64,000 nucleotides of DNA from Saccharopolyspora flava (GCF_900116135.1 NZ_FOZX01000002.1:577959-641958); one strand, 5' to 3'. Shown: positions 33,575 through 44,204, counted from the first letter of the stretch. Notes: generated by a model from the letters alone, not told the origin. Numbers and translations are program-made.

Positions 33575-34137
33575 GACTGGCGACCTCCCGTTGCCTCGGC
33601 ACCGGTCCGCTCGTCGGCGGGCCTGCGCTGCATGGGCGTGTCGTCGGTGTGCTCGGCCGCGGGCCCGGCGCCGGGTTCCATGCGCTGGGCGGCGTCGCGC
33701 ACCGCTCGGACGATGTTCTGGTAGCCGGTGCAGCGGCAGAGGTTTCCCTCCATGCCTTCGCGCACGGCCTGCTCGTCGGGTTCGGGCACCTCGGCCAGCA
33801 GGTCCAGGGCCTGCATGATCATCCCGGGGGTGCAGTAGCCGCACTGCAGGGCGTGGTTGTCGTGGAAGGCCTCCTGCAGCGGGTGCAGCTTGCCGTCCTG
33901 GGACAGCCCTTCGATGGTGGTCACGTCGTGGCCGTCGGCCTGCACGGCCAGCACGGAGCAGGACTTGACGCTGTGCCCGTCCATGTGGACGGTGCACGCA
34001 CCGCAGTTGCTGGTGTCGCAACCGATGACGGTGCCCGTCTTGCCGAGCCGCTCGCGCAGGTACTGCACGAGCAGCGTTCTCGGTTCCACTTCGTCGGTGT
34101 ACTCGGTGCCGTCTACGTTGACGGTGATGCGGGGCAT
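33571..34137 (-). CDS. coxS: Mo-hydroxylase small (2Fe-2S) subunit, CoxS type
   Basis: A 188-residue electron-transfer subunit. Cluster II cysteines are in [15 protein letters not shown] and the single Cys of VKSCSVL; cluster I cysteines are in [12 protein letters not shown] and [13 protein letters not shown]. The core is about 155 residues, and the last 30 (polar, with [13 protein letters not shown]) are an extension. It is the first structural subunit gene of the operon. A 125-base gap with a hairpin separates it from the upstream xdhC gene. Confidence 0.94.
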   Translation of the reverse strand: MPRITVNVDGTEYTDEVEPRTLLVQYLRERLGKTGTVIGCDTSNCGACTVHMDGHSVKSCSVLAVQADGHDVTTIEGLSQDGKLHPLQEAFHDNHALQCGYCTPGMIMQALDLLAEVPEPDEQAVREGMEGNLCRCTGYQNIVRAVRDAAQRMEPGAGPAAEHTDDTPMQRRPADERTGAEATGGRQS

Positions 34138-34181
34138 GGAACGGCCTCCTCGCCAGGAGCGTTCGGGAACGCGACTGTCCG

Positions 34182-34203
34182 CCGAGTGACGGGTGTCACT
34201 CGG
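34182..34203. promoter_or_regulatory. 9-bp palindrome ahead of coxS
   Basis: CCGAGTGAC (34182-34190) and GTCACTCGG (34195-34203) form a perfect hairpin with loop GGGT, about 45 bases upstream of coxS and downstream of xdhC. It may be an operator or an attenuator. Confidence 0.5.
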
Positions 34204-34262
34204 CTAGAGGGTCCTACTCCGTCCCGGCGAGAGCAAGAGGACCCGGCGAGGGGTGCGCGCGC

Positions 34263-35381
34263 TCAGTCGTGGTGGTGGATCGGACCCTCCACGTCCGAAA
34301 GCCTCACACCGCGGCCGCCCCAGCGCAGCGCGATCAGCTCGGCGGCGATGGACACCGCGGTCTCCTCGGGCGTCCTGGCACCGAGGTCGAGGCCGATCGG
34401 CGAGGACACCCTGGCCAGCTCCTCCTCGGTGACGCCTTCCTCGCGGAGCCGCTGCATGCGGTCCTCGTGGGTGCGGCGTGAGCCCATCGCGCCGATGTAG
34501 CCGACGTTCTGGCGCAGCGCCTCCTTGAGCACCGGCACGTCGAACTTCGGGTCGTGGGTGAGCACCATGACGGCGGTGCGCTCGTCGAGCCTGCCCTGCT
34601 CGGCCTGGTCGGCGAGGTACCGGTGCGGCCAGTCGACGACCACGTCGTCCACGCCCGGGAAGCGGCTGTTGGTGGCGAACACCGGGCGGGCGTCGCACAC
34701 CGTGACCCGGTAGCCGAGGAACCCGCCCATCCGGGCCATCGCGGCGGCGAAGTCGATCGCGCCGAAGACGAGCATCCGCGGCGGCGGCTCGAAGGAGTTG
34801 ACGAACACCCGCATGCCCTCGCCGCGGCGCTGGCCCTCCGGGCCGTACTCGATGACACCGCTGCGCCCGCTGGCGAGCATCCCGCGCACGTCGTCGACGA
34901 CCGCGTCGTCGATCCGGCTGGAACCGAGCGTGCCGCGCACCCGCTCCCGCCAGATCAGCAGGTGGGTGCCGACCTGGGACGAGTCCGGGTGCTCGACGAC
35001 GGTGGCGACCGCGACCGGCTCCTCCGCGCGCACCGAGGCTGCGACCTCGTCGAGATCGGGGAAGGTCTCGCGATCGATCCGCTCGACGAAGACGTCGAGG
35101 ATGCCGCCGCAGGTCAGGCCCACCGCGAAGGCGTCGTCGTCGCTGACGCCGTAGCGGCGCAGCACCGGTTCCGATCCCTCCAGGACCGTGGTGCCCTCCT
35201 CGTAGACGGCGCCTTCCACGCACCCGCCGGACACGCTGCCGACGGCCTCACCGTCCTGGGTGACGAGCATCGAGGCGCCCGCCGGACGGGGCGCGGAGCG
35301 GAAGGTGGCCACCACGGTGCCCAGCCCGACGGACTCGCCGGCCTCCCAGCGCTTGGTCAAGTCGTCCAACACGTCACGCAC
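34263..35381 (-). CDS. XdhC/CoxI family Mo-cofactor maturation protein
   Basis: A 372-residue protein of the XdhC family, which binds and sulfurates molybdenum cofactor for insertion into hydroxylases. The N-terminal XdhC/CoxI domain shows GLGTVVATFRSAPRPAGASMLV, GSVSGGCVEGAVY and VGLTCGGILDVFVE. The C-terminal Rossmann-like domain shows MLVFGAIDFAAAMARMG and YIGAMGSRRTHEDR. Located between the vWA gene and coxS on the same strand, it supports that this hydroxylase carries a cyanolysable sulfur. Confidence 0.9.
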   Translation of the reverse strand: MRDVLDDLTKRWEAGESVGLGTVVATFRSAPRPAGASMLVTQDGEAVGSVSGGCVEGAVYEEGTTVLEGSEPVLRRYGVSDDDAFAVGLTCGGILDVFVERIDRETFPDLDEVAASVRAEEPVAVATVVEHPDSSQVGTHLLIWRERVRGTLGSSRIDDAVVDDVRGMLASGRSGVIEYGPEGQRRGEGMRVFVNSFEPPPRMLVFGAIDFAAAMARMGGFLGYRVTVCDARPVFATNSRFPGVDDVVVDWPHRYLADQAEQGRLDERTAVMVLTHDPKFDVPVLKEALRQNVGYIGAMGSRRTHEDRMQRLREEGVTEEELARVSSPIGLDLGARTPEETAVSIAAELIALRWGGRGVRLSDVEGPIHHHD

Positions 35382-35435
35382 AGCACACCTCCACGGGCCT
35401 CACCGGCCCCGTTCAAGCATCCACCCGGGCCGGTG

Positions 35436-36578
35436 TCAGGCGAAACCGGCCGGTGCGCCGGGGAGCTGCTCCCCGGACTGGGAAAGTCCGCGAACCCATG
35501 ACCAGATGTCTTCCAGCGACCTCAGACTGTGACCGGCCACCATTCGGTCAACGTGCGGGAGGGCCGCCACAATTCCGGATTGCACGGGTTGATATCCGTC
35601 GTGCCCGGCGTGCGGGTTCGCCCAGATCACTCCCCGGGCCAGGCGGCGCAGCCTGCGCATCTGCTCGGCCAGGTCGGAGGCGTCGCCGCGCTCCCACCCG
35701 TCGGAGAAGAGCACCACCACCGAGCCGCGCGCCATGCCGCGCTGGCCCCACCTGTCCAGGAACACCCGGAGAGTGTCACCCAACCGGGTGCCTCCGGAGA
35801 AGTCGGGGACCGCTCGGGACGCCGCCTGCAGCGCCGACTCCGCGTCGCGCTGCCGCAACTGCCTGGTCACCCGCGTCATCCGGGTCCCCAGCGTGAACAC
35901 CTCGGTGCTCGCCGGGGACCGGCGGACCACGACGTGCGCGAAGCGCAGCAGGGCGTCGGCGTACGGGCTCATCGAACCCGAGACGTCGATGAGCAGCACG
36001 ACCCGGCGGGCCCGCCGGGAGCGGCGCTGGCGCGGCAGGCGCACCGGCTCGCCGCCCGAGCGCAGCATCGCCCGCAACGTCGCCCTCGGGCTCAAGGCAC
36101 CGCGCTTGCCCGGCTCGCGCCGCAGCGCCGGGCGCGTCGGCGGGTCGGGGCGCAGCACCGCCAGCATCCGGCGGAGGTGGTCGCGCTCGGCGGCGCTGAG
36201 CTCGGTGACGTCCCGGTTGCGCAGCACCTCCGCGTCGCTGGCGGCCGCGGCCAGGGGGTTGTCCCCCTCGCCTTCGCCGTCGGCGCCCTCGGCGGTCAGC
36301 GCCGCGATCTTGGCCTGCCGCGCCACCGGCTGCCCCGGCTGCTCCACCGGCATCGGATCGGTGCTGAACCAGGTCGCGAACGCGGCGTCGTAGCGGGGGA
36401 CGTCATCGGGCTCGGAGCACAGCGTCAACCGCCCGGCCCAGTACACGTTCTCCCGCTCGTCGACCCCCACCTGCTCCACGGCCGACAGGAAGCTCTGCAC
36501 CCGGTTCGGCCCCACGGCCATCCCCGAGTGCCGCAAGGCCCGAGCGAACCCCACCAACCCGGTCACGGTCTCCACCAC
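35436..36578 (-). CDS. vWA domain protein, CoxE type
   Basis: A 380-residue protein with a C-terminal von Willebrand A domain whose MIDAS is DVSGSMSPYADALL (about residues 200-215), followed by SGGTRLGDTLRVF and VVLFSDGWERGD. The N-terminal half (GFARALRHSGMAVGPNRVQSFL) matches CoxE. With the MoxR ATPase next upstream it would form the chaperone pair that inserts or remodels the metal site of the hydroxylase. Codon overlap is absent; a 177-base hairpin-filled gap separates it from moxR. Confidence 0.9.
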   Translation of the reverse strand: MVETVTGLVGFARALRHSGMAVGPNRVQSFLSAVEQVGVDERENVYWAGRLTLCSEPDDVPRYDAAFATWFSTDPMPVEQPGQPVARQAKIAALTAEGADGEGEGDNPLAAAASDAEVLRNRDVTELSAAERDHLRRMLAVLRPDPPTRPALRREPGKRGALSPRATLRAMLRSGGEPVRLPRQRRSRRARRVVLLIDVSGSMSPYADALLRFAHVVVRRSPASTEVFTLGTRMTRVTRQLRQRDAESALQAASRAVPDFSGGTRLGDTLRVFLDRWGQRGMARGSVVVLFSDGWERGDASDLAEQMRRLRRLARGVIWANPHAGHDGYQPVQSGIVAALPHVDRMVAGHSLRSLEDIWSWVRGLSQSGEQLPGAPAGFA

Positions 36579-36607
36579 GCACCTCCTCTGCTCACCTGGG
36601 GTTTCAC

Positions 36608-36721
36608 GATTACCGCCGTAATCCGCCCACGGAATACCGCCGTAATCGGGGACCCGAATACCGCCGTATTCCGGTCCCCGAAAACCGCCGTAACCGGGGA
36701 CCGGAATACCGGAGTAATCCG
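36608..36721. repeat. Array of CCGCC-loop hairpins
   Basis: Between moxR and coxE lie five or six repeats built around TAC-CGCC-GTA. Examples are GATTAC-CGCC-GTAATC (36608-36623) and GGGGACC-C-GAATAC-CGCC-GTATTC-C-GGTCCCC (36648-36679). The unit AATACCGCCGTAATCGGGGA recurs with small changes. It could attenuate transcription inside the operon. Confidence 0.78.
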
Positions 36722-36755
36722 GTCACCCCGAGGTGGACGGGCACGGGAGTCCGGG

Positions 36756-37637
36756 TCAGGGGGCGAGGACTCCGGAGGACTGGACTCGTTCCGCGTCCTC
36801 GCGGTACTTGAGGACCGCGCCGAGGGTGGTGGCGGCGGTTTCGGTGTCGAGGGAGTCCGCGCCGAGGGCTTGGAGGGCCTGGGTCCAGTCCAGGGCTTCG
36901 GCGACGCCCGGGGGTTTGAGGAGTTCCATCTGGCGCATCCGCTGGAGGGCCGCCGCGACCTGCTCGGCCAGGCGTGCGTCCACGCCCGGGAGCCGACGGC
37001 GCAGGATCGCGACCTCGCGCTCCAGGCCCGGGTGCTCCAGCCAGTGGTAGAGGCAGCGGCGCTTGAGGGCGTCGTGGACCTCGCGCGTGCGGTTCGAGGT
37101 GAGGATGACGATCGGCGGCTCGGCGGCGCGCACCTCGCCGTACTCCGGGATGCTCACCGCGTACTCCGACAGCACCTCCAGCAGGAACGCCTCGAACTCG
37201 TCGTCGGCGCGGTCGATCTCGTCGACCAGCAGCACGCACGGCGCCTCCTGCAACGCCCGCAGCAGCGGCCTGGCCAGCAGGAATCGCGGCGTGTACAGGG
37301 AGGACTCGGCGGCGTCGGCGTCGAGCTCACCACCGGACGCGGCCTCCAGGGTCCGCAGGTGCAGCAGCTGCCGGGGGAAGTCCCAGTCGTAGAGCGCCTG
37401 GGCGGCGTCGATGCCCTCGTGGCACTGCAGGCGGATCAGGTTCACGCCGAGCGCCACCGACAGGGCCTGGGCGAGCGCGGTCTTGCCGGTGCCCGGTTCG
37501 CCTTCGGTGAGCAGCGGGCGCCGCATGCTCATCGCCAGGAACGCCGCGGTCGCGATCCCGTCGTCGGGCAGGTACCCGGTCTCGTCCAGCGCCGCCGCGA
37601 CCTCGGCCGGTGATTTCATCTCGAGAGCGTCAGCCAC
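36756..37637 (-). CDS. MoxR-family AAA ATPase, CoxD type
   Basis: A 293-residue AAA+ ATPase. Walker A is GEPGTGKTALAQAL, Walker B is VLLVDEIDRADDEFEAFL, sensor 1 is VILTSNRTREVHDALKRRCLY. The MoxR family acts as chaperones that need a vWA partner, encoded next downstream. In cox clusters the equivalent CoxD is required for maturation of the molybdenum-copper site. It heads the leftward operon moxR, vWA, xdhC, coxS, coxL, coxM. Confidence 0.92.
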   Translation of the reverse strand: MADALEMKSPAEVAAALDETGYLPDDGIATAAFLAMSMRRPLLTEGEPGTGKTALAQALSVALGVNLIRLQCHEGIDAAQALYDWDFPRQLLHLRTLEAASGGELDADAAESSLYTPRFLLARPLLRALQEAPCVLLVDEIDRADDEFEAFLLEVLSEYAVSIPEYGEVRAAEPPIVILTSNRTREVHDALKRRCLYHWLEHPGLEREVAILRRRLPGVDARLAEQVAAALQRMRQMELLKPPGVAEALDWTQALQALGADSLDTETAATTLGAVLKYREDAERVQSSGVLAP

Positions 37638-37706
37638 ACCCCGAGCCTATTCGACCGCACGGCATCACCCCATAGGATGCGCGTCGGTCCGATCAAGAGG
37701 TGGTGC

Positions 37707-38273
37707 ATGAGCAGGTTCCAGGGGTTCCCGGCGCACGTGGAGAAGCACGTCGGGAGGGTTCGGGGCGCCGACAGCCGCAGCGCCGGAGGGCGCGAGCGCG
37801 CCTACAACCTCGTGTACTGCGACCACTACGACGACGCGCACGTGACCGTGCTGACCAGCGGACTCCGCGAGCACACGGCCGGGGCGCCGCTGCCGCAGGA
37901 GCTGCTGTGCACGCTGCGCCGCGACCAGGAGATCTACGCCAAGCACCTGGTGGGCGTGGTCGCCGAGCTGCTCACCGAGTCGCGGGCGCGGGTCGGCTAC
38001 GGCGCGCTGATCATGAACGACCGGGTGCTGCTGCCCGACACGGCGATCGCGGGCGCGCTGGCCGCGCCGCACCCCTACCTCGGCGACGAGTTCGACGTGC
38101 TGCTCGACGCCGGGGAGCCGGTGCTGCAGCTGATCACGCTCATCCCGATCACCCGGGCGGAGTCCCAGCTGGTCGCCCGCTTCGGCCGGGACGCGCTCTA
38201 CGACCGGTGGGAGGCGGCGGAGACCGATCTCGTCGACATCTTCCGCGAGGACGTGGGCACGGGACGGTTTTAG
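37707..38273 (+). CDS. SUFU (suppressor of fused) domain protein 2
   Basis: A 188-residue soluble protein, a distant paralogue of 27353-27949 (compare YNLVYCDHYDDAHVTVLTSGLREH, ELLCTLRRDQEIYAKHLVGVVAELL, VLQLITLIPITRAESQLV). ATG 37707 follows AGAGG at 37696-37700; an earlier ATG at 37677 would add ten non-family residues. The TAG stop lies inside the left arm of a long hairpin (38261-38332). It is divergent from the cox operon. Function unknown. Confidence 0.72.
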   Translation: MSRFQGFPAHVEKHVGRVRGADSRSAGGRERAYNLVYCDHYDDAHVTVLTSGLREHTAGAPLPQELLCTLRRDQEIYAKHLVGVVAELLTESRARVGYGALIMNDRVLLPDTAIAGALAAPHPYLGDEFDVLLDAGEPVLQLITLIPITRAESQLVARFGRDALYDRWEAAETDLVDIFREDVGTGRF

Positions 38274-38332
38274 CCATAATTGTCCGGGCAAAACGGACAT
38301 TGATCATGGGTGATTATGGCTAAAACTGTCCC
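38261..38332. terminator. Bidirectional hairpin overlapping a stop codon
   Basis: Arms 38261-38280 and 38313-38332 form a 20-bp stem with one G-T pair (GACGGTTTTAGCCATAAT type), enclosing a second hairpin TGTCCG/CGGACA (38281-38286 with 38294-38299). It lies between convergent genes, and the TAG of the left gene is part of the stem. Confidence 0.8.
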
Positions 38333-38340
38333 CTGCCAAG

Positions 38341-40335
38341 TCACCGCATACCGGGAGCCTGGGCGATGAAGGTGTCCAGGACCCCGTCGGCCACGAGGAC
38401 CTGGCCCGCGGGGCGGACCTCGGCGGTGGTGGTGCGGATGCGCTGGGCCGCGTCGACGGCCCAGCGGGCCTCGTCGAAGCGGGCCTTGGCCATCGCCTCG
38501 TCGCCCGAGGCGCGGGCCTGGAGCCCGTCGGCCGTGGCGAGCAGCGCCTGACCCCACTGGTCGGTGGCCGCCAGCCAGTGATCGGTGTCGGTGACGAAGT
38601 CCTTCGGCGCCCCGGCCCGGATCTGCCGCGGCGCGGTGGCGACGACCTCGGCGTAGGCGCGCAGGTCGCGAACCGCCGCACCGCGGTCACCACCGGCCCA
38701 CGCCGCGCGGAACGCGTCGAGGCGGCGCGAGAGCTCCGGCGCCGGCGGCAGCCAGGCCGAACCGTTGGCGACCGGAGCCATGTGCTCCAGGTCGAAGAAC
38801 GCCAGCAGTGCCTCCGCCGTCTTCGGATCGGCCTGCAGGCCCGGGTCGTCCCCGGCGAACCGCTTGCCCGCCAGGTACTCGGCGGCCTGCCGCCACGACC
38901 GCTGCGGGTCGAAGTCCTCGTCGTTCCAGGAGAAGTCGGCCGCGCCCAGCTCCACGACCTTGCTCGCCGCGGCCTGGTTCATCGGGTTCACGACGTCACC
39001 GGCGAGCTGCTCGCTGAGCCCGCGTTCCCGCTTGTCGTAGGAGCCGAGCATGATCCGGCCGCGCGACCCGTTGAAGTCGTTGACCGGGTAGTTGTCCCAC
39101 AGGAACACCTTCCGGCCCCACACCCGCTCGGCCTGCTGCGCGTCGGAAACGGTGATCTGGCGCGGGATCACGCCGTCGCCGGTCCACATCACCCGCACCC
39201 GCGGGTCCAGGACCTCGCGGATCGCCGTCTTGTACTCGGAGTCCTCGACGTCGGAGTACTCGGTCGGCACGAACTGCAGCGGCGCCACGTCCCGGTGGGT
39301 GTCGACGAACTCCCGCTGCACCCGGTTGAGCAGGTCGGCCTGCGCGCGACCGGCCGCGCCCTCCGACGGGCGGCCGTAGGCCCGCTCGTCGCCGTCGCAG
39401 TTCCAGCGCGTGTAGGAGATGTCGTCCAGCGGCAGCGAGAAGTCGCGGACGCCCTCGTCGTACATGGCCTGCAACTTCGCCTGCAGCGCCTGGAAGTCGC
39501 GCGGATCGCTGTAGCAGATGGAGTTGCCCGGCGAGAGCGCGAAGGTGAACTTCACGTGGTGCGCCCGGGCCTGACCGATCAGCTCGCGGACCTCGCCGAT
39601 CTCCCGCTCCGGGTAGGGCTCGCGCCACTTCTCCCGGTGGTACGGGTCGTCCTTGGGCGCGTAGATGTAGGTGTTGAGCTTGACGTCGCCGTAGAACGCC
39701 AGCTGGTCCATCCGCTCCTGGTGCGTCCACGGCGGGCCGTAGAAGCCCTCGATGGCGCCGCGCAGCGGCATCGCCGGGCGGTCCAGCACGCCGACGCCGG
39801 CGATGCGGCCGGGCGAGGCGAGCTGCCGCAGCGTCTGCACGCCGTAGTAGGCGCCCGCCGGGTCGGAGGCGCCGATGAACACCTCGGCGTCGGCGTCCGG
39901 CCGCACCGCGAGCACGTAGGCCTCGTTCTCCATCGGCACCGGCGCGCCCATCCGGGCCTCCTGCAGGCCCTTGACCACGGTCGGCGCGGTGCGCTCGCCG
40001 ATCCGCACCCGCAGCGCGGCGTCGTCGGCGGGCGCGCCCGGCTCGCGGATCTCGACGTCGTCGGCCCCGGCGAGCTCGAAGACCTGCTTGGCGAGGTCCC
40101 GGGTCGGCTCGTCGACCAGCGGGTCGACGACGATCTCGACCTTGCCGCGGACCGCGACGTCGTCGCCGAGGCGGTCGATGCTCTCGGGCTGCGGCACGAC
40201 CGACGGCAGGCCCTCACCGGGCAGCGCGTCGGAGCTCTGCGGCGCGGGCTGCTCCGGCGGCGCGGAGTTCGTGCATCCGGCCAAGGCCATCACCCCGGCC
40301 ACGCACACCGCGAACGACCTGGCAAAACCGCGCAT
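38341..40335 (-). CDS. GH84 beta-N-acetylglucosaminidase lipoprotein
   Basis: A 664-residue exported glycosidase. Residues 1-24 are a lipoprotein signal (FAVCVAGVMALAGC). The first 150 mature residues are a GH84-type N-terminal domain (VVPQPESIDRLGDDVAV), then the catalytic barrel begins RGAIEGFYGPPWTHQERMD and carries the adjacent catalytic aspartates in DFSLPLDDISYTRWNCDG. A helical C-terminal region follows. It removes terminal beta-GlcNAc by substrate-assisted catalysis; likely uses are wall or glycoconjugate scavenging. ATG 40335 follows GGGGAG closely; ATG 40347 is the alternative. It is behind the groEL terminator. Confidence 0.9.
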   Translation of the reverse strand: MRGFARSFAVCVAGVMALAGCTNSAPPEQPAPQSSDALPGEGLPSVVPQPESIDRLGDDVAVRGKVEIVVDPLVDEPTRDLAKQVFELAGADDVEIREPGAPADDAALRVRIGERTAPTVVKGLQEARMGAPVPMENEAYVLAVRPDADAEVFIGASDPAGAYYGVQTLRQLASPGRIAGVGVLDRPAMPLRGAIEGFYGPPWTHQERMDQLAFYGDVKLNTYIYAPKDDPYHREKWREPYPEREIGEVRELIGQARAHHVKFTFALSPGNSICYSDPRDFQALQAKLQAMYDEGVRDFSLPLDDISYTRWNCDGDERAYGRPSEGAAGRAQADLLNRVQREFVDTHRDVAPLQFVPTEYSDVEDSEYKTAIREVLDPRVRVMWTGDGVIPRQITVSDAQQAERVWGRKVFLWDNYPVNDFNGSRGRIMLGSYDKRERGLSEQLAGDVVNPMNQAAASKVVELGAADFSWNDEDFDPQRSWRQAAEYLAGKRFAGDDPGLQADPKTAEALLAFFDLEHMAPVANGSAWLPPAPELSRRLDAFRAAWAGGDRGAAVRDLRAYAEVVATAPRQIRAGAPKDFVTDTDHWLAATDQWGQALLATADGLQARASGDEAMAKARFDEARWAVDAAQRIRTTTAEVRPAGQVLVADGVLDTFIAQAPGMR

Positions 40336-40426
40336 CGAGCTCCCCATCCCATCCAACGTCGACGTCCCAGTCCAACACACCCGGGTGTGCCCCGAACGGG
40401 TCACCTGCCCGGGTGGCGCGAAGACG

Positions 40427-40456
40427 AAGGGCCGCCCCCTGGTGGGGACGGCCCTT
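40427..40456 (-). terminator. Terminator of groEL
   Basis: AAGGGCCG-CCCC pairs with GGGG-A-CGGCCCTT (40427-40438 with 40444-40456), a 12-bp stem with one bulged base, 20 bases behind the groEL stop. Confidence 0.82.
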
Positions 40457-40475
40457 CATCAGCTGCGGGGTGGGA

Positions 40476-42305
<1,830 letters not shown>

Positions 42306-42340
42306 TCACAGGGGTCGAGTGCAAGCGACCCGTCCCGGAC

Positions 42341-43564
42341 TCACCCGCCGGCGGTCGGCACCGAGGTCGGCAACCGGTCGGAGGTGGGCGTCGACGTCGA
42401 GCCCGAGCCGCCGCCCGAGGTGGCCATCGCCACGAACAGCAGCACGATCACCAGCAGCGCCACGACCACCAGCACCGGCACGATCCACTTCGCGGCACCG
42501 CCCGACGAGGTCTTGGTGAACGCCGAGGACCCGGCGGGCACCGGCGGCCGCACCCGCACCGGCTGCTGGTACCCGGCCGCGTAGGGCTGCGGGTAGGGAC
42601 CGGACTGCTGCTGCATCGGCTGCGGCCCGGACTGCGGGGACATCGGCTGCGGGGGCATCGGCTGCGGAGGTGCGGCGACCTGCGGGACCGGCTGCTGGGC
42701 GAGGCGCGGCGGCGCCGGGGCCTCACCCACGACCGGGCCGAGCGCGGCGCGGGCCGCGGCGACGAGGTCCTGGCAGCTGGCGTAGCGCTGGTCGGCGCGC
42801 TTGGCCATGCCGCGGCGCAGCACGTCGTCGATCTGCGGCGGCAGCAGCACCAGCGATCCCGGCGTCGGCGGTTCCGCGGCCAGGTGGCCCTGGATGACCT
42901 CCTGCACCGAGCCGCCGAACGGCGGGCGCCCGGTCAAGCAGGCGAAGAGCACGCAGGCCAGCGCGTACTGGTCGGTGCGGCCGTCGACCGGCTCGCCGCG
43001 CAGGTGCTCGGGCGCGGCGAAGGTCGGCGAGCCGAGGAAGTCGCCGGAGGAGGTGCGGTGCCCGGTGGCGCCGCGCCGGGTCAGCCCGAAGTCGGCGAGG
43101 TAGACGTGCTCGTGCGCCGACTCGCGCGAGGTGACCAGCACGTTCGCCGGTTTCAGGTCGAGGTGCACCAGACCGCGCTCGTGCAGCAGGTCCAGCGCCT
43201 CGGCGATCTGCGCGAGCAGCTCCAGGGTCCGCTTCGGCGAGATCGGCCCGTCGGAGATCAGCCCGGCCAGGTCGGTGCCCTCGACCAGCCGCATCGCGAT
43301 GTAGAGCATGCCGTCGACCTCGCCGAAGTCGTACAGCGGCACGATGTTGGCGTGGTCGATGGCCGAGGTGTTGCGGGCCTCGTCGACGAAGCGCTCGCGG
43401 AACTCGGAGTCGCCGGTGATGTGCTCCCCCATCACCTTGAGGGCGACCTTGCGACCGAGCCGGACGTCGGTGGCGCGGTACATCACGCTCATCCCGCCGC
43501 GACCGAGCACGCCGTCGATCTTGTAGTGGCCGAGCTTGCGACCGGTCAAATCATCCGAGGACAC
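42341..43564 (-). CDS. Membrane Ser/Thr protein kinase (PknB-like)
   Basis: A 407-residue transmembrane kinase. The kinase domain spans about 10-275: glycine loop LGRGGMSVMYRA, Lys in VALKVMGEH, catalytic loop HLDLKPANV, DFG in YLADFGLT, and APEHL. The HRD arginine is Leu (non-RD), which is uncommon among PknB-like kinases and suggests weaker dependence on activation-loop phosphorylation. A Pro/Gln-rich linker leads to one membrane segment (WIVPVLVVVALLVIVLLFVAM) and a short external tail with no PASTA repeats. It is read leftward toward groEL, with CIRCE between them. Confidence 0.92.
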   Translation of the reverse strand: MSSDDLTGRKLGHYKIDGVLGRGGMSVMYRATDVRLGRKVALKVMGEHITGDSEFRERFVDEARNTSAIDHANIVPLYDFGEVDGMLYIAMRLVEGTDLAGLISDGPISPKRTLELLAQIAEALDLLHERGLVHLDLKPANVLVTSRESAHEHVYLADFGLTRRGATGHRTSSGDFLGSPTFAAPEHLRGEPVDGRTDQYALACVLFACLTGRPPFGGSVQEVIQGHLAAEPPTPGSLVLLPPQIDDVLRRGMAKRADQRYASCQDLVAAARAALGPVVGEAPAPPRLAQQPVPQVAAPPQPMPPQPMSPQSGPQPMQQQSGPYPQPYAAGYQQPVRVRPPVPAGSSAFTKTSSGGAAKWIVPVLVVVALLVIVLLFVAMATSGGGSGSTSTPTSDRLPTSVPTAGG

Positions 43565-43625
43565 GCCCGGCAGCGTAGTCGCCGGAGATGCCGGACGTGG
43601 GCAGGTTTCGCGGACTCCGCGTGCT

Positions 43626-43660
43626 GCGGCCCGGTTCCCCGCTCAGGAGAACCGGGCCGC
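43626..43660 (-). terminator. Terminator of cold-shock gene
   Basis: GCGGCCCGGTT (43626-43636) pairs with AACCGGGCCGC (43650-43660), 11 bp perfect, 25 bases behind the stop of the leftward cold-shock gene. Confidence 0.8.
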
Positions 43661-43685
43661 ACGACGACCTGATGCGCAGTTCTTG

Positions 43686-43889
43686 TCAGACTTTGCGAAC
43701 GCCGTCGGCTTGAGTGCGGCCATCACGGCCCGCCTTGACCTCGAATTCGACCCGATCCCCCTCGGAAAGGGTGCGGAAACCAGACATGTTGATCGCGGAG
43801 TAATGGACGAACACATCGGAACCACCGTCCGTCGCGATGAATCCGTAGCCCTTCTCCGAGTTGAACCATTTGACCGTGCCGACCGCCAC
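43686..43889 (-). CDS. Cold-shock protein, CspA family
   Basis: A 67-residue single OB-fold protein that binds single-stranded RNA or DNA. It begins [17 protein letters not shown] (RNP1 KGYGFI) and contains DVFVHYSAI (RNP2 VFVHYS). Length is standard. A leader of at least 100 bases may contain cold-responsive structure, but none is obvious. Upstream sequence 43890-44171 has no supportable gene and is noticeably less GC-rich. Confidence 0.95.
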   Translation of the reverse strand: MAVGTVKWFNSEKGYGFIATDGGSDVFVHYSAINMSGFRTLSEGDRVEFEVKAGRDGRTQADGVRKV

Positions 43890-44171
43890 GGCGTCCTCCT
43901 CAAGAAAATGTGATGCACGACGCTAGCGTCGCTGGAGCATCGGCCACACTACTCTTGAAAATCTGCCTCGTCGCGGGTTCAGCAATACGACTTTTCCGTT
44001 AAACGCTGGGCCGAACGGGTGGCCTCGGCAGCCACGGTGCGTTATCGAACGGAGCCAATTCCCCCGAGTGTCGCAATGGTTTTCCACTCGGAGCGAAAAA
44101 CGGTAACGAACGTTCTCCGGGTGAAACGCGCGAGCAACGCCGAACGGATAGGTCAGACCATTCGGCCGGCC
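43890..44171. other. Control region upstream of cold-shock gene
   Basis: About 280 bases, less GC-rich than the neighbours, probably containing the leftward cold-shock promoter and leader. An 85-codon reading frame on the minus strand (43923-44180) lacks a ribosome site and family features, so I do not call it. Confidence 0.45.
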
Positions 44172-44195
44172 GACGGGCATTCGCGAATGCCCGTC
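44172..44195. terminator. Perfect 24-bp palindrome behind AIM24 gene
   Basis: GACGGGCATTCG is followed immediately by its reverse complement, giving a 24-bp palindrome without spacer, 10 bases behind the stop of the leftward AIM24 gene. It may act as a terminator or as a protein-binding site. Confidence 0.55.
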
Positions 44196-44204
44196 AGAAC
44201 GCGA

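Noticed and set aside
43923..44180. 85-codon minus-strand frame between cold-shock and AIM24 genes
   Set aside because: No ribosome site, no recognisable features and atypical codon usage. More likely a promoter and leader region.
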